Part shown: positions 1-9,496 of the stretch, in pieces
Position numbering within the stretch: position 1 is the first letter of the stretch
Layout of the letters: every line of letters begins with the position of its first letter
The notes under the pieces: model-generated
The model's input: only the letters and a program-made list of their open reading frames with translations
Told to the model about the DNA's origin: nothing
Databases searched by the model: none
Made by a program: the position numbers and the translations under genes
DNA from: Aquibacillus sediminis
GTDB lineage: Bacteria > Bacillota > Bacilli > Bacillales > Amphibacillaceae
Assembly (NCBI RefSeq): GCF_005870085.1
Contig: NZ_SZNM01000017.1
Span: 21,920 to 85,919 of the forward strand
DNA length: 64,000 nt
Direction: 5' to 3'

Positions 1-1301
1 CTAGGAATTTCATCAACATATTCTAGAGCAATTTTTTCAGAATCACCAAGTTTTAGTCGCATTTTATTTAATAATACGCTCTCATCTTCTTTACCGTAGT
101 TACTGCCTTTTACTATCTTTATTTTTATTTCACCTATATTTTTTTGAATTATTTGCGCCTCATATATATTTGTCATATTACTAAATACATGGGCTAGTCG
201 CCCTATCTTGTTACCATTAGAGAGAATAATATAATCCTCTCTCCTTCCATCAATCGATAAAACTTGCCTTCCTTGACTTGTTTCTTTCATATCAGCAATA
301 TCACCAATATCATATCTTAGTAGAGGCATTACATAATTATTAAGAGAACTACCTACAATCTTAAACAAACCGCTTTTAGAGTCAGGTAAAAATTCTACAG
401 CAGAAAAATCCTCATCAACAAATATTTTATGGTCCTCTCTTTCTGAGAAAATAGCTACATTTTCCATTTGACCATAATGTTCGTAAGGCATTACACCAAA
501 AGCTTTATGAATAGATTGTCTATGTGATGGCATTAAATTTTCTGAGCCTGTAGTAATAAATTTAACGTTATGGTCCAACTTACGATTATGTGCATTCATA
601 TAGCTTGCAATTAAATTAATCGCGGAAGGATAAGCATGAATCCAAATTAATTTTCTTTTCTCAATTTCATATAGATATGCTTCTATACTTTCCTCGTTCA
701 AGTGATATACACTAAAATATACTTGCTTACCTGGATGGTTTATCCTCCAAAAAGGAGGTTTTTTTTGCTGTTGAGGAACTACACTTTTCCCCCCCATTGT
801 CCCACTCCATTGTCCAAGTTCTATCCCTACATTACGTCTTGCACGCCAAAAGGCCGCAAACTGTTCATGGATTGTATTTGGAGAACAGTAGAGTTGTAGT
901 CCTGACCCAGTAGTCCCACTAGTGTGAACTTTCAACCTTTTTCCTTGGTAATTATTCGAAATAAAATCTTCAGGGTTCTTTTTTACTATTTCTTTAGTTA
1001 ATATTGGTAATTTCTTTAAATCATCAACTGTTCTAATTGACTCATAATTAATCCCATATTGATTAAACACTCTATTATAATAGGGTACCGTCTCATAACA
1101 ATGTTTGACTATTTCTCTTAATCTCCTATCTCGAAATTCACACATCTGTTCATAGGACCAATTTTTTCGTTTCTCAAACTCATTAAAAACTTCCCAAAAA
1201 TCATAACTAAATCGTGTCTTTTGAATTCTTGTACCTTCAAAAAAACACGCAACATTTTGAGCAAATATAGGGAGATGATTATAAACCTTCATTAGTACCA
1301 T
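1..1301 (-). CDS. CapK/PaaK-type adenylate-forming ligase family protein, 3' end beyond window
   Basis: The frame is open from an ATG at 1301 to the left edge, giving at least 433 residues with no stop. The Shine-Dalgarno AAAGGTG lies 7 nt upstream. TSGTTG at residues 127-132 is the AMP/ATP-binding signature of the phenylacetate-CoA ligase (PaaK) superfamily. A later YGQ..N motif and LRYDIGD fit the same fold. Relatives named CapK occur in capsule and exopolysaccharide loci, where the substrate is usually unknown. It lies 50 bp downstream of the fused glycosyltransferase and is probably the next gene of that operon. The reading frame crosses a G7 tract (789-795) and an A8 tract (759-766). I first suspected a frameshift there, but the frame is intact. 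A role in acylating or modifying the polymer is inference. Confidence 0.85.
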   Translation of the reverse strand, partial: MVLMKVYNHLPIFAQNVACFFEGTRIQKTRFSYDFWEVFNEFEKRKNWSYEQMCEFRDRRLREIVKHCYETVPYYNRVFNQYGINYESIRTVDDLKKLPILTKEIVKKNPEDFISNNYQGKRLKVHTSGTTGSGLQLYCSPNTIHEQFAAFWRARRNVGIELGQWSGTMGGKSVVPQQQKKPPFWRINHPGKQVYFSVYHLNEESIEAYLYEIEKRKLIWIHAYPSAINLIASYMNAHNRKLDHNVKFITTGSENLMPSHRQSIHKAFGVMPYEHYGQMENVAIFSEREDHKIFVDEDFSAVEFLPDSKSGLFKIVGSSLNNYVMPLLRYDIGDIADMKETSQGRQVLSIDGRREDYIILSNGNKIGRLAHVFSNMTNIYEAQIIQKNIGEIKIKIVKGSNYGKEDESVLLNKMRLKLGDSEKIALEYVDEIP

Positions 1302-1350
1302 TTATACACACCTTTTATCATATTTCTTAAGTTGAAAATCATTTACAAAT

Positions 1351-3291
1351 TTACTGTTTTTGCTCCAATGTAGCGGCTGCTTTATTAATAGTAACATCAT
1401 CAATAGAATTACTTGCTTGACTCATCCTTATATATTCTGCATCATTCGTAAATAATAAATTTACTGAATCATAAATATGTCCTTCGCTAAACCTTATTAA
1501 CTTAGAATTGCCAGCCTCAATACTTTCCAAGTCTTCCATAGTTTCACTTAAAACCAATGTTGGTTTGTTAAAGTTAATTTTTTCTTCTATAACACTACTA
1601 CTATCAGTTAAGATAAGGTAGGAGTTGTTTATTAGAGTTTGAAGGTCTAATGACTCTAATGGTTCCACTACTCTTACCCTTTCACAACCCCCAAATATGT
1701 CATTTGCGACTGCATATCCCGTAGAGTTCATGTGAGTAGAAAAAATAACTTTCATATCTATTTGTTCATCAGTAAGTCTTCGAATAGCTCGAGACATTTC
1801 CTTCATCGACTCATGAAGGTTTTCTCTGCGATGAGTCATGATCAATATAAGTTTACTATCCGACGTCCACTCTAAGAGTTGATGAACAAAATCATCAATA
1901 GTAGGTGTCTTTAATGTATCCTGCGCAATAGTTTCACCCACACTTAATGTAGGAGTAAAGTTTTTTTTATCCATCATACCAACAGGTTGAAGATTAAACC
2001 CATTGTGCTGTAAACTCTTATTTTGTCTGCCGAATCGAAATAACGTTCTTAACCCATTTTTCGCTACTTTTCTTAGTGACTTATCTAATCTGGATGCTAG
2101 TACATCTCTAGCAAATTTCTTAATTGCATAATTTCTTGCATTCACACCCATTTGTTTCTTCATATTAGGATTTTCATATAAATTAATTACACCATTTGCA
2201 AGTTCTTTACCATTCTCCGACTCAAAGTAGATCCCTGCGTTGGCTTTTTCTATAATCTTTCTGCCTTCTCCATTCACTCCAATTAACACAGGTTTGGCCA
2301 TTGCCATGGAATCGAAAATTTTGGATGGGAGAGTTATATCGAATAATGAAAAACTTTTCAATGAAACTAATGAGGCATCTGCCATATTATAATATTCCTG
2401 TATTTCATCCTTTGTCTTACCATCTTCAAAAATTACATTTTTTAAGTCTAATTCTTCTTTTTTTTCTTTCAATCGAACTTTTTCTACACCTTCACCAATC
2501 ATCAAAAACACAATATCTTTTTTGTTCCTCAGTATATGTGCAGAATCTATTACCACATCAAGGCCTTGGGCAGCACCTAGATTACCAGCATATAAAACAA
2601 CGAATTTGTCATTAAAATTATGTTCCTTTTTCAAAACATCTTTTTCTGTTTCACTTTTAATTGGATTAAATTTGTCTACCTCTACCCCATTGGTAACTAC
2701 TTCTATTTTATTTTCAAATATACCCTCATGATCTATTAGATGTTGCTTGTATCCCTTTGTCACTGTAACAATAGAATCGGCTTTGTAATAGAGAAATCTT
2801 TCTAATTCTTTGGCCATTCTCAATAGTTTTTTATTTTTAAACTCACCTAATCCTTCAGCAAAATCCACCCATAAATCTCTAACCTCAAAAACAAATTTAC
2901 TTCGATGAATTTTACTCAAAACATACCCAGAAAAACCAACAAATAGTTGAGGAGAAGTCGCAATAACTACATCTGGTTTTCGAACAAACAATGCACCACT
3001 TATCATACTTGAAAACATAAATGAGAAATAATTCATTAGTCTTTTAAGAGCACCTGATTTTGTATCTGGTACCAAAAAAGTTCTAATAACATTAATACCA
3101 TCAATTTTCTCCCTATATTGAAGTTTCCCTTTATATTTTTTTGGGATTTTTCCAGTTGGATAGTTTGGCAAACCAGTAACGACAGTAACATCATGTCCTA
3201 GTTTCACCAAATTTTTGCACATATCATACGCTCTTCCTTGTGCAGCACCCGTTTCAGGTGGAAAATGTTGTGATACATATAATATTTTCAA
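1351..3291 (-). CDS. GT4 glycosyltransferase fused to C-terminal half of a UDP-GlcNAc 2-epimerase
   Basis: About the first 420 residues form a GT4 (WbuB/WcaI-like) glycosyltransferase opening with LKILYVSQHFPPETGAAQ and a PSKIFDSMAMAKPV donor-site region. From about residue 460 the sequence matches the second half of WecB/MnaA-type epimerases: THRREN at about 486-491, STHMNS, LILTDSSSVIEE in place of the usual LTDSGGIQEE, and SIEAG. The epimerase N-terminal half, with its acidic catalytic residues, is absent. I place the start at TTG 3291, preceded by GGGGG and forming a 4-nt TTGA overlap with the upstream stop. A longer ATG frame from 3327 is possible but has no better SD. The product probably transfers a sugar onto the lipid-linked repeat unit. 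The epimerase half may bind UDP-sugar without catalysis (inference). Confidence 0.85.
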   Translation of the reverse strand: MKILYVSQHFPPETGAAQGRAYDMCKNLVKLGHDVTVVTGLPNYPTGKIPKKYKGKLQYREKIDGINVIRTFLVPDTKSGALKRLMNYFSFMFSSMISGALFVRKPDVVIATSPQLFVGFSGYVLSKIHRSKFVFEVRDLWVDFAEGLGEFKNKKLLRMAKELERFLYYKADSIVTVTKGYKQHLIDHEGIFENKIEVVTNGVEVDKFNPIKSETEKDVLKKEHNFNDKFVVLYAGNLGAAQGLDVVIDSAHILRNKKDIVFLMIGEGVEKVRLKEKKEELDLKNVIFEDGKTKDEIQEYYNMADASLVSLKSFSLFDITLPSKIFDSMAMAKPVLIGVNGEGRKIIEKANAGIYFESENGKELANGVINLYENPNMKKQMGVNARNYAIKKFARDVLASRLDKSLRKVAKNGLRTLFRFGRQNKSLQHNGFNLQPVGMMDKKNFTPTLSVGETIAQDTLKTPTIDDFVHQLLEWTSDSKLILIMTHRRENLHESMKEMSRAIRRLTDEQIDMKVIFSTHMNSTGYAVANDIFGGCERVRVVEPLESLDLQTLINNSYLILTDSSSVIEEKINFNKPTLVLSETMEDLESIEAGNSKLIRFSEGHIYDSVNLLFTNDAEYIRMSQASNSIDDVTINKAAATLEQKQ

Positions 3292-5249
3292 TTCAATTCC
3301 CCCACCATTGAAAAAGTATGGCTCCAAATTAACCCGCCATCTGTTAATAGTTGTATTTCTTTTTCATTACCCGACTCATTTATACTTAAATTAAGGTTAT
3401 TAATAATGCTATCAGACTTAAAAAGAATATAACCTGTTTCTTTGGAGTAAGATGTATCACCGCTAAACTTAATCCGTTTATTTGAGTATTTCAAGCCAAA
3501 TTCATCAGAATATTCACTATCTATAAGCACTTGTTCTTTCATATAAAAAGGAATGATATATATATAACGAAGACCGTCAGTTGTTTCCAAATAATTGTTT
3601 TTATATTTAACATCTATAGATGGATGTAATTGAATAAAACTATCAAACTGATGATTACTATCGCACCTAAATGTATCCAAAATTAGATAAGCATTATCTT
3701 TATTAACAATCGATCTTTGGTGGATTAAAGGATCCGCTAATCGCTTGTAACCATCATGTTCTCCGATAAAAATAGCGTGATCATTTTTTTGTTCTAATTT
3801 AGCATCAATTGGTTTTGCTCTCTTCCCTACTCTAAATGTAGACCATACTTCTGACTGATCCACGCCATCTATTTTCACTGTATTATGTGCTTCAGTCGTT
3901 CTAAATGAATGACGGTGATTACCAGCATATTCAAACGTACCACTGTCTACGATCCACCTGTTATTTTCATAGCTAAGCTCATAACTTAAGGTATCTGAAT
4001 GTGCATGGCCTGGGTTATAATCCGGGCCAACTTCACCACAATCAATAATCATCTTAGAATTTTGATCCGTCATCATATAGTATCCCGTTTGTGAATATTG
4101 AACAGTAGAAACTGCTTTTGTTTCAATTTCCGAAATTCGATCATCTTGAGTACCCATTAATAAGTATAAGTTCAAACTACCAATTGGGAATCTAGCTTTA
4201 ATTTCTTCAATACTAAATAAATATCCGCCAACAGGGAGTATCTCTTCTGGTTTCTTTGCTATCCCAAATGCAGCATCGTTAAATATAGAAATATTATTAT
4301 CCGGATGGAGTATATCAAGCGCAAAATTATAGCCATTTTTTAAACGCTGCTTAATATCCTCTGGTACGTTAAATTTATTATTTTCTAAAAGCAGATAGGT
4401 TTCTGTTGTGTTTTCTAGCATAATCAAATGGTACATGGGACTTCTTTCGAAATGACCACCATCTTCCAAAAACTGCTCTCTCATTTGTTGGACATATAAT
4501 TGATAGCCTTTTTCCAACCACTTTTTTGGTTCTTTTCCTTCGAATAATAGCCCGCCGTAGATAAGTGATCTTATATTTTCCATTAAATGATTGCCATATA
4601 AATGAAACTCTAAATTACGGAATAGAAAAGCGAACTGCGTATATAAACTTTCTTTAAATAATCGGATAAATTCATCATCTTTAATAAGCTGTTCTTTTAA
4701 AATCAGATAAGATTTCACCAAATTTACTGTTCTTAAAGAAAGGGTGTATGGCTCCCAACCATCACCTTTTCCTACTTCATTGCTATCAATCCAGGAACGG
4801 ATAATTTTTTTATATTTATTCAAATATTCCTGTTCTTTTGACACTTGATAGGCAATAGCCAAATCCTTGATATAATCCATATAATGTAAATTATAAAGCC
4901 ACAATTTTGGAACATTGGAGTCCTTCCACTCGATATCTTGCTCGTAAGTTTTATTATAATTAAGAAATTTAAAGTTCTTACGTAAGATGCGATCTGTCAC
5001 TTCAAAACTGAAATGATATCGTTCCAATATATTAGGATTCAGTTGAATATAACCTTTAAAGAATTTTGCATTACTCTTAAAGGCCGATTTTGAAGCATCA
5101 TCAATGACTTTTTTATACTTCCAATGAATATATCCTGATAAGCTTGAGGAAGCTTTATAATTAAGTGTGTTCTTAACTCTATATACAAACTGGGTTGATT
5201 TAAGGTGTTTAAGTGTATGGTAATAGAGAGAAAGCTTTTTAATGTTCAC
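3288..5249 (-). CDS. Heparinase II/III family protein (putative uronate-polymer lyase)
   Basis: This 653-residue protein has the two-part layout of heparinase II/III and alginate lyase families. A helical N-terminal half contains NHLMENIRSLIYGGLLF and RSPMYHLIMLE. The beta-sheet C-terminal half begins near NPGHAHSDTLSYEL, which carries the conserved His. No obvious signal peptide is present. GTG at 5249 is the likely start, because GGAG lies 8 nt upstream; the ATG at 5255 is too close to that site. It sits between the UDP-ManNAc dehydrogenase and the glycosyltransferase and overlaps the latter by 4 nt. A lyase or editing role on a uronic-acid polymer made by this operon follows from context, not from the sequence itself. 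Confidence 0.8.
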   Translation of the reverse strand: MNIKKLSLYYHTLKHLKSTQFVYRVKNTLNYKASSSLSGYIHWKYKKVIDDASKSAFKSNAKFFKGYIQLNPNILERYHFSFEVTDRILRKNFKFLNYNKTYEQDIEWKDSNVPKLWLYNLHYMDYIKDLAIAYQVSKEQEYLNKYKKIIRSWIDSNEVGKGDGWEPYTLSLRTVNLVKSYLILKEQLIKDDEFIRLFKESLYTQFAFLFRNLEFHLYGNHLMENIRSLIYGGLLFEGKEPKKWLEKGYQLYVQQMREQFLEDGGHFERSPMYHLIMLENTTETYLLLENNKFNVPEDIKQRLKNGYNFALDILHPDNNISIFNDAAFGIAKKPEEILPVGGYLFSIEEIKARFPIGSLNLYLLMGTQDDRISEIETKAVSTVQYSQTGYYMMTDQNSKMIIDCGEVGPDYNPGHAHSDTLSYELSYENNRWIVDSGTFEYAGNHRHSFRTTEAHNTVKIDGVDQSEVWSTFRVGKRAKPIDAKLEQKNDHAIFIGEHDGYKRLADPLIHQRSIVNKDNAYLILDTFRCDSNHQFDSFIQLHPSIDVKYKNNYLETTDGLRYIYIIPFYMKEQVLIDSEYSDEFGLKYSNKRIKFSGDTSYSKETGYILFKSDSIINNLNLSINESGNEKEIQLLTDGGLIWSHTFSMVGELN

Positions 5250-5270
5250 GATCATTTCTCCAATTTTATC

Positions 5271-6563
5271 TTAATTTAATGCTGATACCATATTTCTAGC
5301 AACTAACTCATTTAATTTATATAGATTCCCAAAGTTATAATAGCCAATAGTTTCATCCGTTACATTTACACAATTCTTCGTATCAATAATTAATGGATTA
5401 CTCATTGTTTCTGTTACTAGCGTTTCGTTTAATTGCTTAAACTCATTATGATCTGTTAGAACTAGGATGCACTCCGAATCTTTAATTGAATAATCAAAGT
5501 CTGCTAAAGGATAAATCACATTCCTCTGTTTCACATGGGGATCATGAACCGCTACATCAAACCCTGATTCTAATAGCAATTCAACGATTTCCACTGCGGG
5601 ACTCTCTCTCACATCATCCACATTCCCTTTATAAGATAGGCCTAGTACAGTTACTTTTCCTTTTTTACTAACAACCTTTTTCACATTATCTACCACGAAT
5701 TGAGGCATCGAATTATTTATTCTCCTAGAATCAGATATTAAAACAGACTCTTGTTCCGCTTTTTCAATAATGAAATAAGGATCAACTGCTAAACAATGAC
5801 CACCAACACCTGGCCCTGGCTGATGTAAGTTAACTCTAGGGTGTTTATTAGCTAGATTAATTACTTCAAGCGCATCTACTCCAAGTTTTTCAGAGATTTT
5901 TGCTAACTCATTCGCTAAAGCAATATTTACATCTCTAAATGTATTTTCCATCAACTTAGACATTTCAGCGCTAATAGCTGTCGTTTCAACTATTTCCCCT
6001 TCAACAAATAAACGATAAACATCCGCAGCTTTCTTTGCTGACAGTTCATTATACCCACCAACAATACGAGTATTTTCTACTAATTCTTTAAGAATTTGTC
6101 CTGGTAAAACTCTTTCAGGACAATGTGCTAAAAATATGTCGTTATCTAGATTCCAACCATAGGCTTTAAGAATTGGCGCTACAACATCATCAACAGTACG
6201 TGGTGGAATGGTAGATTCAACAATAATCACATCCCCTTGCTTTAGATAAGGAAGAATCGATTCCGTCGCAGCCTTGACATAATCAATGTTTGCCGATGCA
6301 TCTTCTCGAATTGGAGTAGGTACAGCCAATATGAAACAATCAGCATTATCCGGCTTCGTACTAGCACGCAACTTACCTTTATTTACAACTTCCTTTACTA
6401 ATTCCCCAAGTCCATTTTCTACAATATGGATCATTCCGTTATTTAGTTTATCAACCACGTATTCATCAACATCGACACCTAAAACATCTATACCATTTTT
6501 AGCAAACATAGCTGATGTGGGTAAACCAATATAACCTAATCCTACTACACAAACTTTTTCCAT
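5271..6563 (-). CDS. wecC: UDP-N-acetyl-D-mannosamine dehydrogenase-type nucleotide-sugar dehydrogenase
   Basis: This 430-residue enzyme has the NAD-binding GLGYIG loop at residues 8-13, the HCPERVLPG motif near 147-155, and the catalytic Cys257 within GVGGHCLAVDPYF. The family oxidises a UDP-HexNAc twice to the uronic acid. The HCPERVLPG and VNLHQPGPGVGGHC sequences resemble WecC (UDP-ManNAc) more than UDP-glucose dehydrogenases. The ATG at 6563 follows GAGGTG by 8 nt; the in-frame TTG just before it is less likely. The gene is 21 bp upstream of the heparinase-like gene in the same operon, suggesting that the polymer contains an acidic HexNAcA sugar. The exact sugar is inferred from family resemblance. 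Confidence 0.88.
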   Translation of the reverse strand: MEKVCVVGLGYIGLPTSAMFAKNGIDVLGVDVDEYVVDKLNNGMIHIVENGLGELVKEVVNKGKLRASTKPDNADCFILAVPTPIREDASANIDYVKAATESILPYLKQGDVIIVESTIPPRTVDDVVAPILKAYGWNLDNDIFLAHCPERVLPGQILKELVENTRIVGGYNELSAKKAADVYRLFVEGEIVETTAISAEMSKLMENTFRDVNIALANELAKISEKLGVDALEVINLANKHPRVNLHQPGPGVGGHCLAVDPYFIIEKAEQESVLISDSRRINNSMPQFVVDNVKKVVSKKGKVTVLGLSYKGNVDDVRESPAVEIVELLLESGFDVAVHDPHVKQRNVIYPLADFDYSIKDSECILVLTDHNEFKQLNETLVTETMSNPLIIDTKNCVNVTDETIGYYNFGNLYKLNELVARNMVSALN

Positions 6564-6659
6564 CAAGTGGTCACCTCTGCCTTTAAGTTCTCAACGTACC
6601 ATTACTATTTATTATTAAAATAAATTCAGGAACATCGGGATATGTAGTAAGTTTAACTC

Positions 6660-7310
6660 TCACCTAATCCCGGTTTTCTTTTCAGCAACATGTTTATTCC
6701 GTATATCAGAGCGATCAACATTTCTTAGTGAAGCACCTTCTATGACACCTTTACTTTGCAAAACATATAAAATAGTTTTAAGTAAGATTTTCAAATCTGT
6801 CACAAAGCAAATGTCATTTACATACTTACCGTCATACTTAGCTTTAATTTCACTAGATAACTCATCTCTTCCATTTATTTGCGCTAAACCTGTAATACCT
6901 GGTAGCGCATCATTCGCACCATATCTTTCTCGTTGGTTAACTAAATCCAACTCATTTAGCACAACTGGGCGTGGACCAATAAAACTCATGTCTCCCTTTA
7001 ATATATTGATAAGCTGCGGGAGTTCATCTAAACTCGTTTTTCTAAGAAAACTTCCGATCCCTGTAATATAAGCCTTTGGGTTTTCTAACCGGCAAGTAGG
7101 GACATCGTTTGGTGTATCAATTCTCATTGTTCGAAACTTATAAATATCAAAAGGTTGTCTCTTTCGCCCCACTCGTTGTTGCGTAAACATTACTGGACCC
7201 CTGGAATCAACTTTTATTAAAAGAGAGATTACCAACAATATTGGTAACAGTATCAATAGCGCAATGAATGCTAAGTTGAAATCTATTATTCTTTTCACAT
7301 TAGGGTACAT
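6660..7310 (-). CDS. Undecaprenyl-phosphate sugar-1-phosphate transferase (bacterial sugar transferase)
   Basis: This 216-residue protein has one N-terminal membrane segment at about 12-33. The bacterial sugar transferase domain follows, with QQRVGRKRQPFDIYKFRTM, DELPQLINILKGDMSFIGPRP and LPGITGLAQINGRDE. Proteins of this short EpsL/TuaA/WcaJ-C type attach the first sugar phosphate to undecaprenyl phosphate on the inner face of the membrane. It has the normal length for the short form. It lies between galU and the dehydrogenase, where an initiating transferase is expected in a capsule operon. An AGGTG site lies 5 nt before the ATG. The sugar donor cannot be told from sequence. Confidence 0.9.
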   Translation of the reverse strand: MYPNVKRIIDFNLAFIALLILLPILLVISLLIKVDSRGPVMFTQQRVGRKRQPFDIYKFRTMRIDTPNDVPTCRLENPKAYITGIGSFLRKTSLDELPQLINILKGDMSFIGPRPVVLNELDLVNQRERYGANDALPGITGLAQINGRDELSSEIKAKYDGKYVNDICFVTDLKILLKTILYVLQSKGVIEGASLRNVDRSDIRNKHVAEKKTGIR

Positions 7311-7387
7311 TTCAACACCTATTTCATAACAATATTTAAAGATAGAGATATTGGTTTCTATTAATCTGCTTCAATACACGAATTGAT

Positions 7388-8266
7388 TTAGACTTTCACT
7401 CTAGCTCCCAATAAATCTCTCAACATCTCTTCCACTTCTTCCCCAATCTCCTCATTCTGCAAAGCAAACTCAACAGTCGTCCGCACAAACCCAAGCTTCT
7501 CCCCTACATCATAACGTCTGCCCTCAAAGTCATAAGCAAACACGCCTTGGTCAACATTTAACTTTTGAATCGCATCGGTTAACTGAATTTCGCCACCGGC
7601 ACCAATTTGTTTTTGCTCTAAGAAGTCAAAAATTCTCGGGGATAGCACATAACGTCCCATGATCGCTAAGTTCGATGGCGCAGTGCCTTTGGCTGGTTTT
7701 TCGACAAAATGGTCGACCTTGTAACGACGGCCTTCTTGTCCATTCGGATCAACAATCCCGTAACGATGCGTCTCATCATCAGAAACTTGCTGCACCCCGA
7801 TCACCGAACCACCTGTTTCTTCATATTGATTGATTAGTTGTTTCAAACATGGCTCGTCCGATTGCACAATGTCATCACCCAACAGTACTGCAAATGGCTC
7901 ATCGCCAATAAACTTCCGTGCACACCATACTGCATGCCCCAGTCCCATTGGCTCTTTTTGACGGATGTAGTGGATATCGACTTTGGCTGGTTGTTTCGCT
8001 TTTTCTAGCAAATCAAATTTTTCTTTTTTTACTAGATTGCCTTCTAGTTCAAAGTTGTTATCAAAGTGGTCCTCAATCGAACGCTTGCCTTTGCCTGTCA
8101 CAATGATAATGTCTTCAATTCCTGAAGCAATCGCTTCTTCGACAATGTATTGGATCGTCGGCTTGTCCACAATCGGCAGCATTTCCTTAGGCATTGCTTT
8201 CGTTGCTGGTAAAAACCTTGTGCCAAGTCCTGCTGCTGGAATGATTGCTTTTCTGACCTTTTTCAT
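7388..8266 (-). CDS. galU: UTP--glucose-1-phosphate uridylyltransferase (copy 1)
   Basis: This 292-residue cytosolic enzyme makes UDP-glucose from UTP and glucose-1-phosphate. The nucleotide-binding signature [20 protein letters not shown] is at the N-terminus, followed by the family motifs [35 protein letters not shown] and LLGDD. The start is ATG 8266 with GGAGG 8 nt upstream; a second ATG three bases earlier is too close. Longer open frame upstream has no homology. It lies inside the capsule operon and presumably supplies UDP-glucose for it. A clear paralogue lies at 48027-48911, so this organism has one copy per glycan cluster. Confidence 0.95.
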   Translation of the reverse strand: MKKVRKAIIPAAGLGTRFLPATKAMPKEMLPIVDKPTIQYIVEEAIASGIEDIIIVTGKGKRSIEDHFDNNFELEGNLVKKEKFDLLEKAKQPAKVDIHYIRQKEPMGLGHAVWCARKFIGDEPFAVLLGDDIVQSDEPCLKQLINQYEETGGSVIGVQQVSDDETHRYGIVDPNGQEGRRYKVDHFVEKPAKGTAPSNLAIMGRYVLSPRIFDFLEQKQIGAGGEIQLTDAIQKLNVDQGVFAYDFEGRRYDVGEKLGFVRTTVEFALQNEEIGEEVEEMLRDLLGARVKV

Positions 8267-8524
8267 CATGTGTTCCTCCAGTATATAATAGTAAGTATGC
8301 TTTATCAGTAATTCATTTGATTCATTATGTCGCATTTTAGAGAAAGTTGTTATATGACCGCAGTCCGAATACACTTCTCCTTTTCCAGTTGAGGGTCATA
8401 ATTCATCATTAACCACCTGCACCGGATTGGTTGTATATTCGGATTGCGAAACTAAAAGTCTATCATAGTTGAACTTCATTTTCATAAAAAAGGTTTATAT
8501 TCCTAGTTAGATGGGTATACTCTA

Positions 8525-9292
8525 TTATATAATTCCCAAAAACTTCTTCTTTTTAATAGGTTGTGGTACATCCCCAATAACAGTAGCCCCGTCAATAAGA
8601 TATTGGGCATTTTCGATAAATTCATTTGCTTTCACCATACCAAAGACGCTCTTTATCTCCTCAGAGGCTTCCAGCATGCAAAAACCACGTGTTGTTGTGT
8701 TATGTGCGTCTGATGCAACAAAGTGCGTCAAATTTGCTTCGACTAATTGATGGGTGAACTTATGAATCTTTTTTCCGAATTTACCAATAACACTTGCTGC
8801 CGTTACTTGCGTTAATGTACCATTTTTAACAAACTCATATAATATATTTGGGTGTTCCATAATCTCTTTGTTTCGTTCTGGATGTACGATAACCGGCTTG
8901 ACGCCATACATTTGCAAATCAAATAGAAGTTGTTTCGTATAGCGCGGGACATGGTTAGAGGGTAATTCTACAAACAAATACCCACTTGTCACATTTAAAG
9001 GTAGGACATCACCACGCTCCAAGTCATCGATCATCTCACCATTTATCCGCGTTTCTTGTCCTGGTAGAATGGTAACAGCGATCTCTTGTTCTAGTAGTCT
9101 TTCATTAAGGATCCGTACATTTTCCATAATATCCAATGTAACATTCTCGTACGCCCCATTTAAGTGGTGTGGTGTCGCAATAATGGTATCAATTCCTTGA
9201 ATCGACGCTTCCTTCGCCATAGCGATACTATCTTCTATTGTTTTTGCCCCATCATCAACTTGCGGCAAAATATGACAATGAATATCAATCAT
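8525..9292 (-). CDS. ywqE: CpsB/YwqE-type manganese-dependent protein tyrosine phosphatase
   Basis: This 255-residue PHP-fold phosphatase has every metal-site residue typical of CpsB/YwqE: H5 and H7 (HCH), D13-D14 (DDGA), PHH at 41-43, E80, E109, H137 in HPERN, and D195/H197 in SDAHN. The family dephosphorylates the tyrosine cluster of the partner kinase and other phosphotyrosine proteins, which controls polysaccharide chain length and export. ATG 9292 follows AAGGGTG by 8 nt. It lies about 200 bp downstream of the kinase gene. A second, degenerate paralogue is encoded at 11048-11815. Confidence 0.93.
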   Translation of the reverse strand: MIDIHCHILPQVDDGAKTIEDSIAMAKEASIQGIDTIIATPHHLNGAYENVTLDIMENVRILNERLLEQEIAVTILPGQETRINGEMIDDLERGDVLPLNVTSGYLFVELPSNHVPRYTKQLLFDLQMYGVKPVIVHPERNKEIMEHPNILYEFVKNGTLTQVTAASVIGKFGKKIHKFTHQLVEANLTHFVASDAHNTTTRGFCMLEASEEIKSVFGMVKANEFIENAQYLIDGATVIGDVPQPIKKKKFLGII

Positions 9293-9496
9293 CTGCTTCA
9301 CACCCTTGTTGTTTTATAGGACTTTTTCACCAATATCAACAGTATAACAGGATTATTACACAAAAAAAATAACTCTATTACAAAATGAATTACTAATTTT
9401 GTCGAATCCTAAATATTTTACCAGATTATTAGCCGTATGTGTTAACTCCATGTCTAATCAACCCGATTTGTAGACTATCCAAGCTATAAACCTCTA

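Noticed and set aside
789..795. Frameshift in the CapK-like gene
   Set aside because: Recounting the G7 run shows that TMGGKSVVP reads through in one frame to the window edge.
1351..3291. Active UDP-GlcNAc 2-epimerase
   Set aside because: The N-terminal half with the catalytic acidic residues is missing and the DSGG motif is changed.
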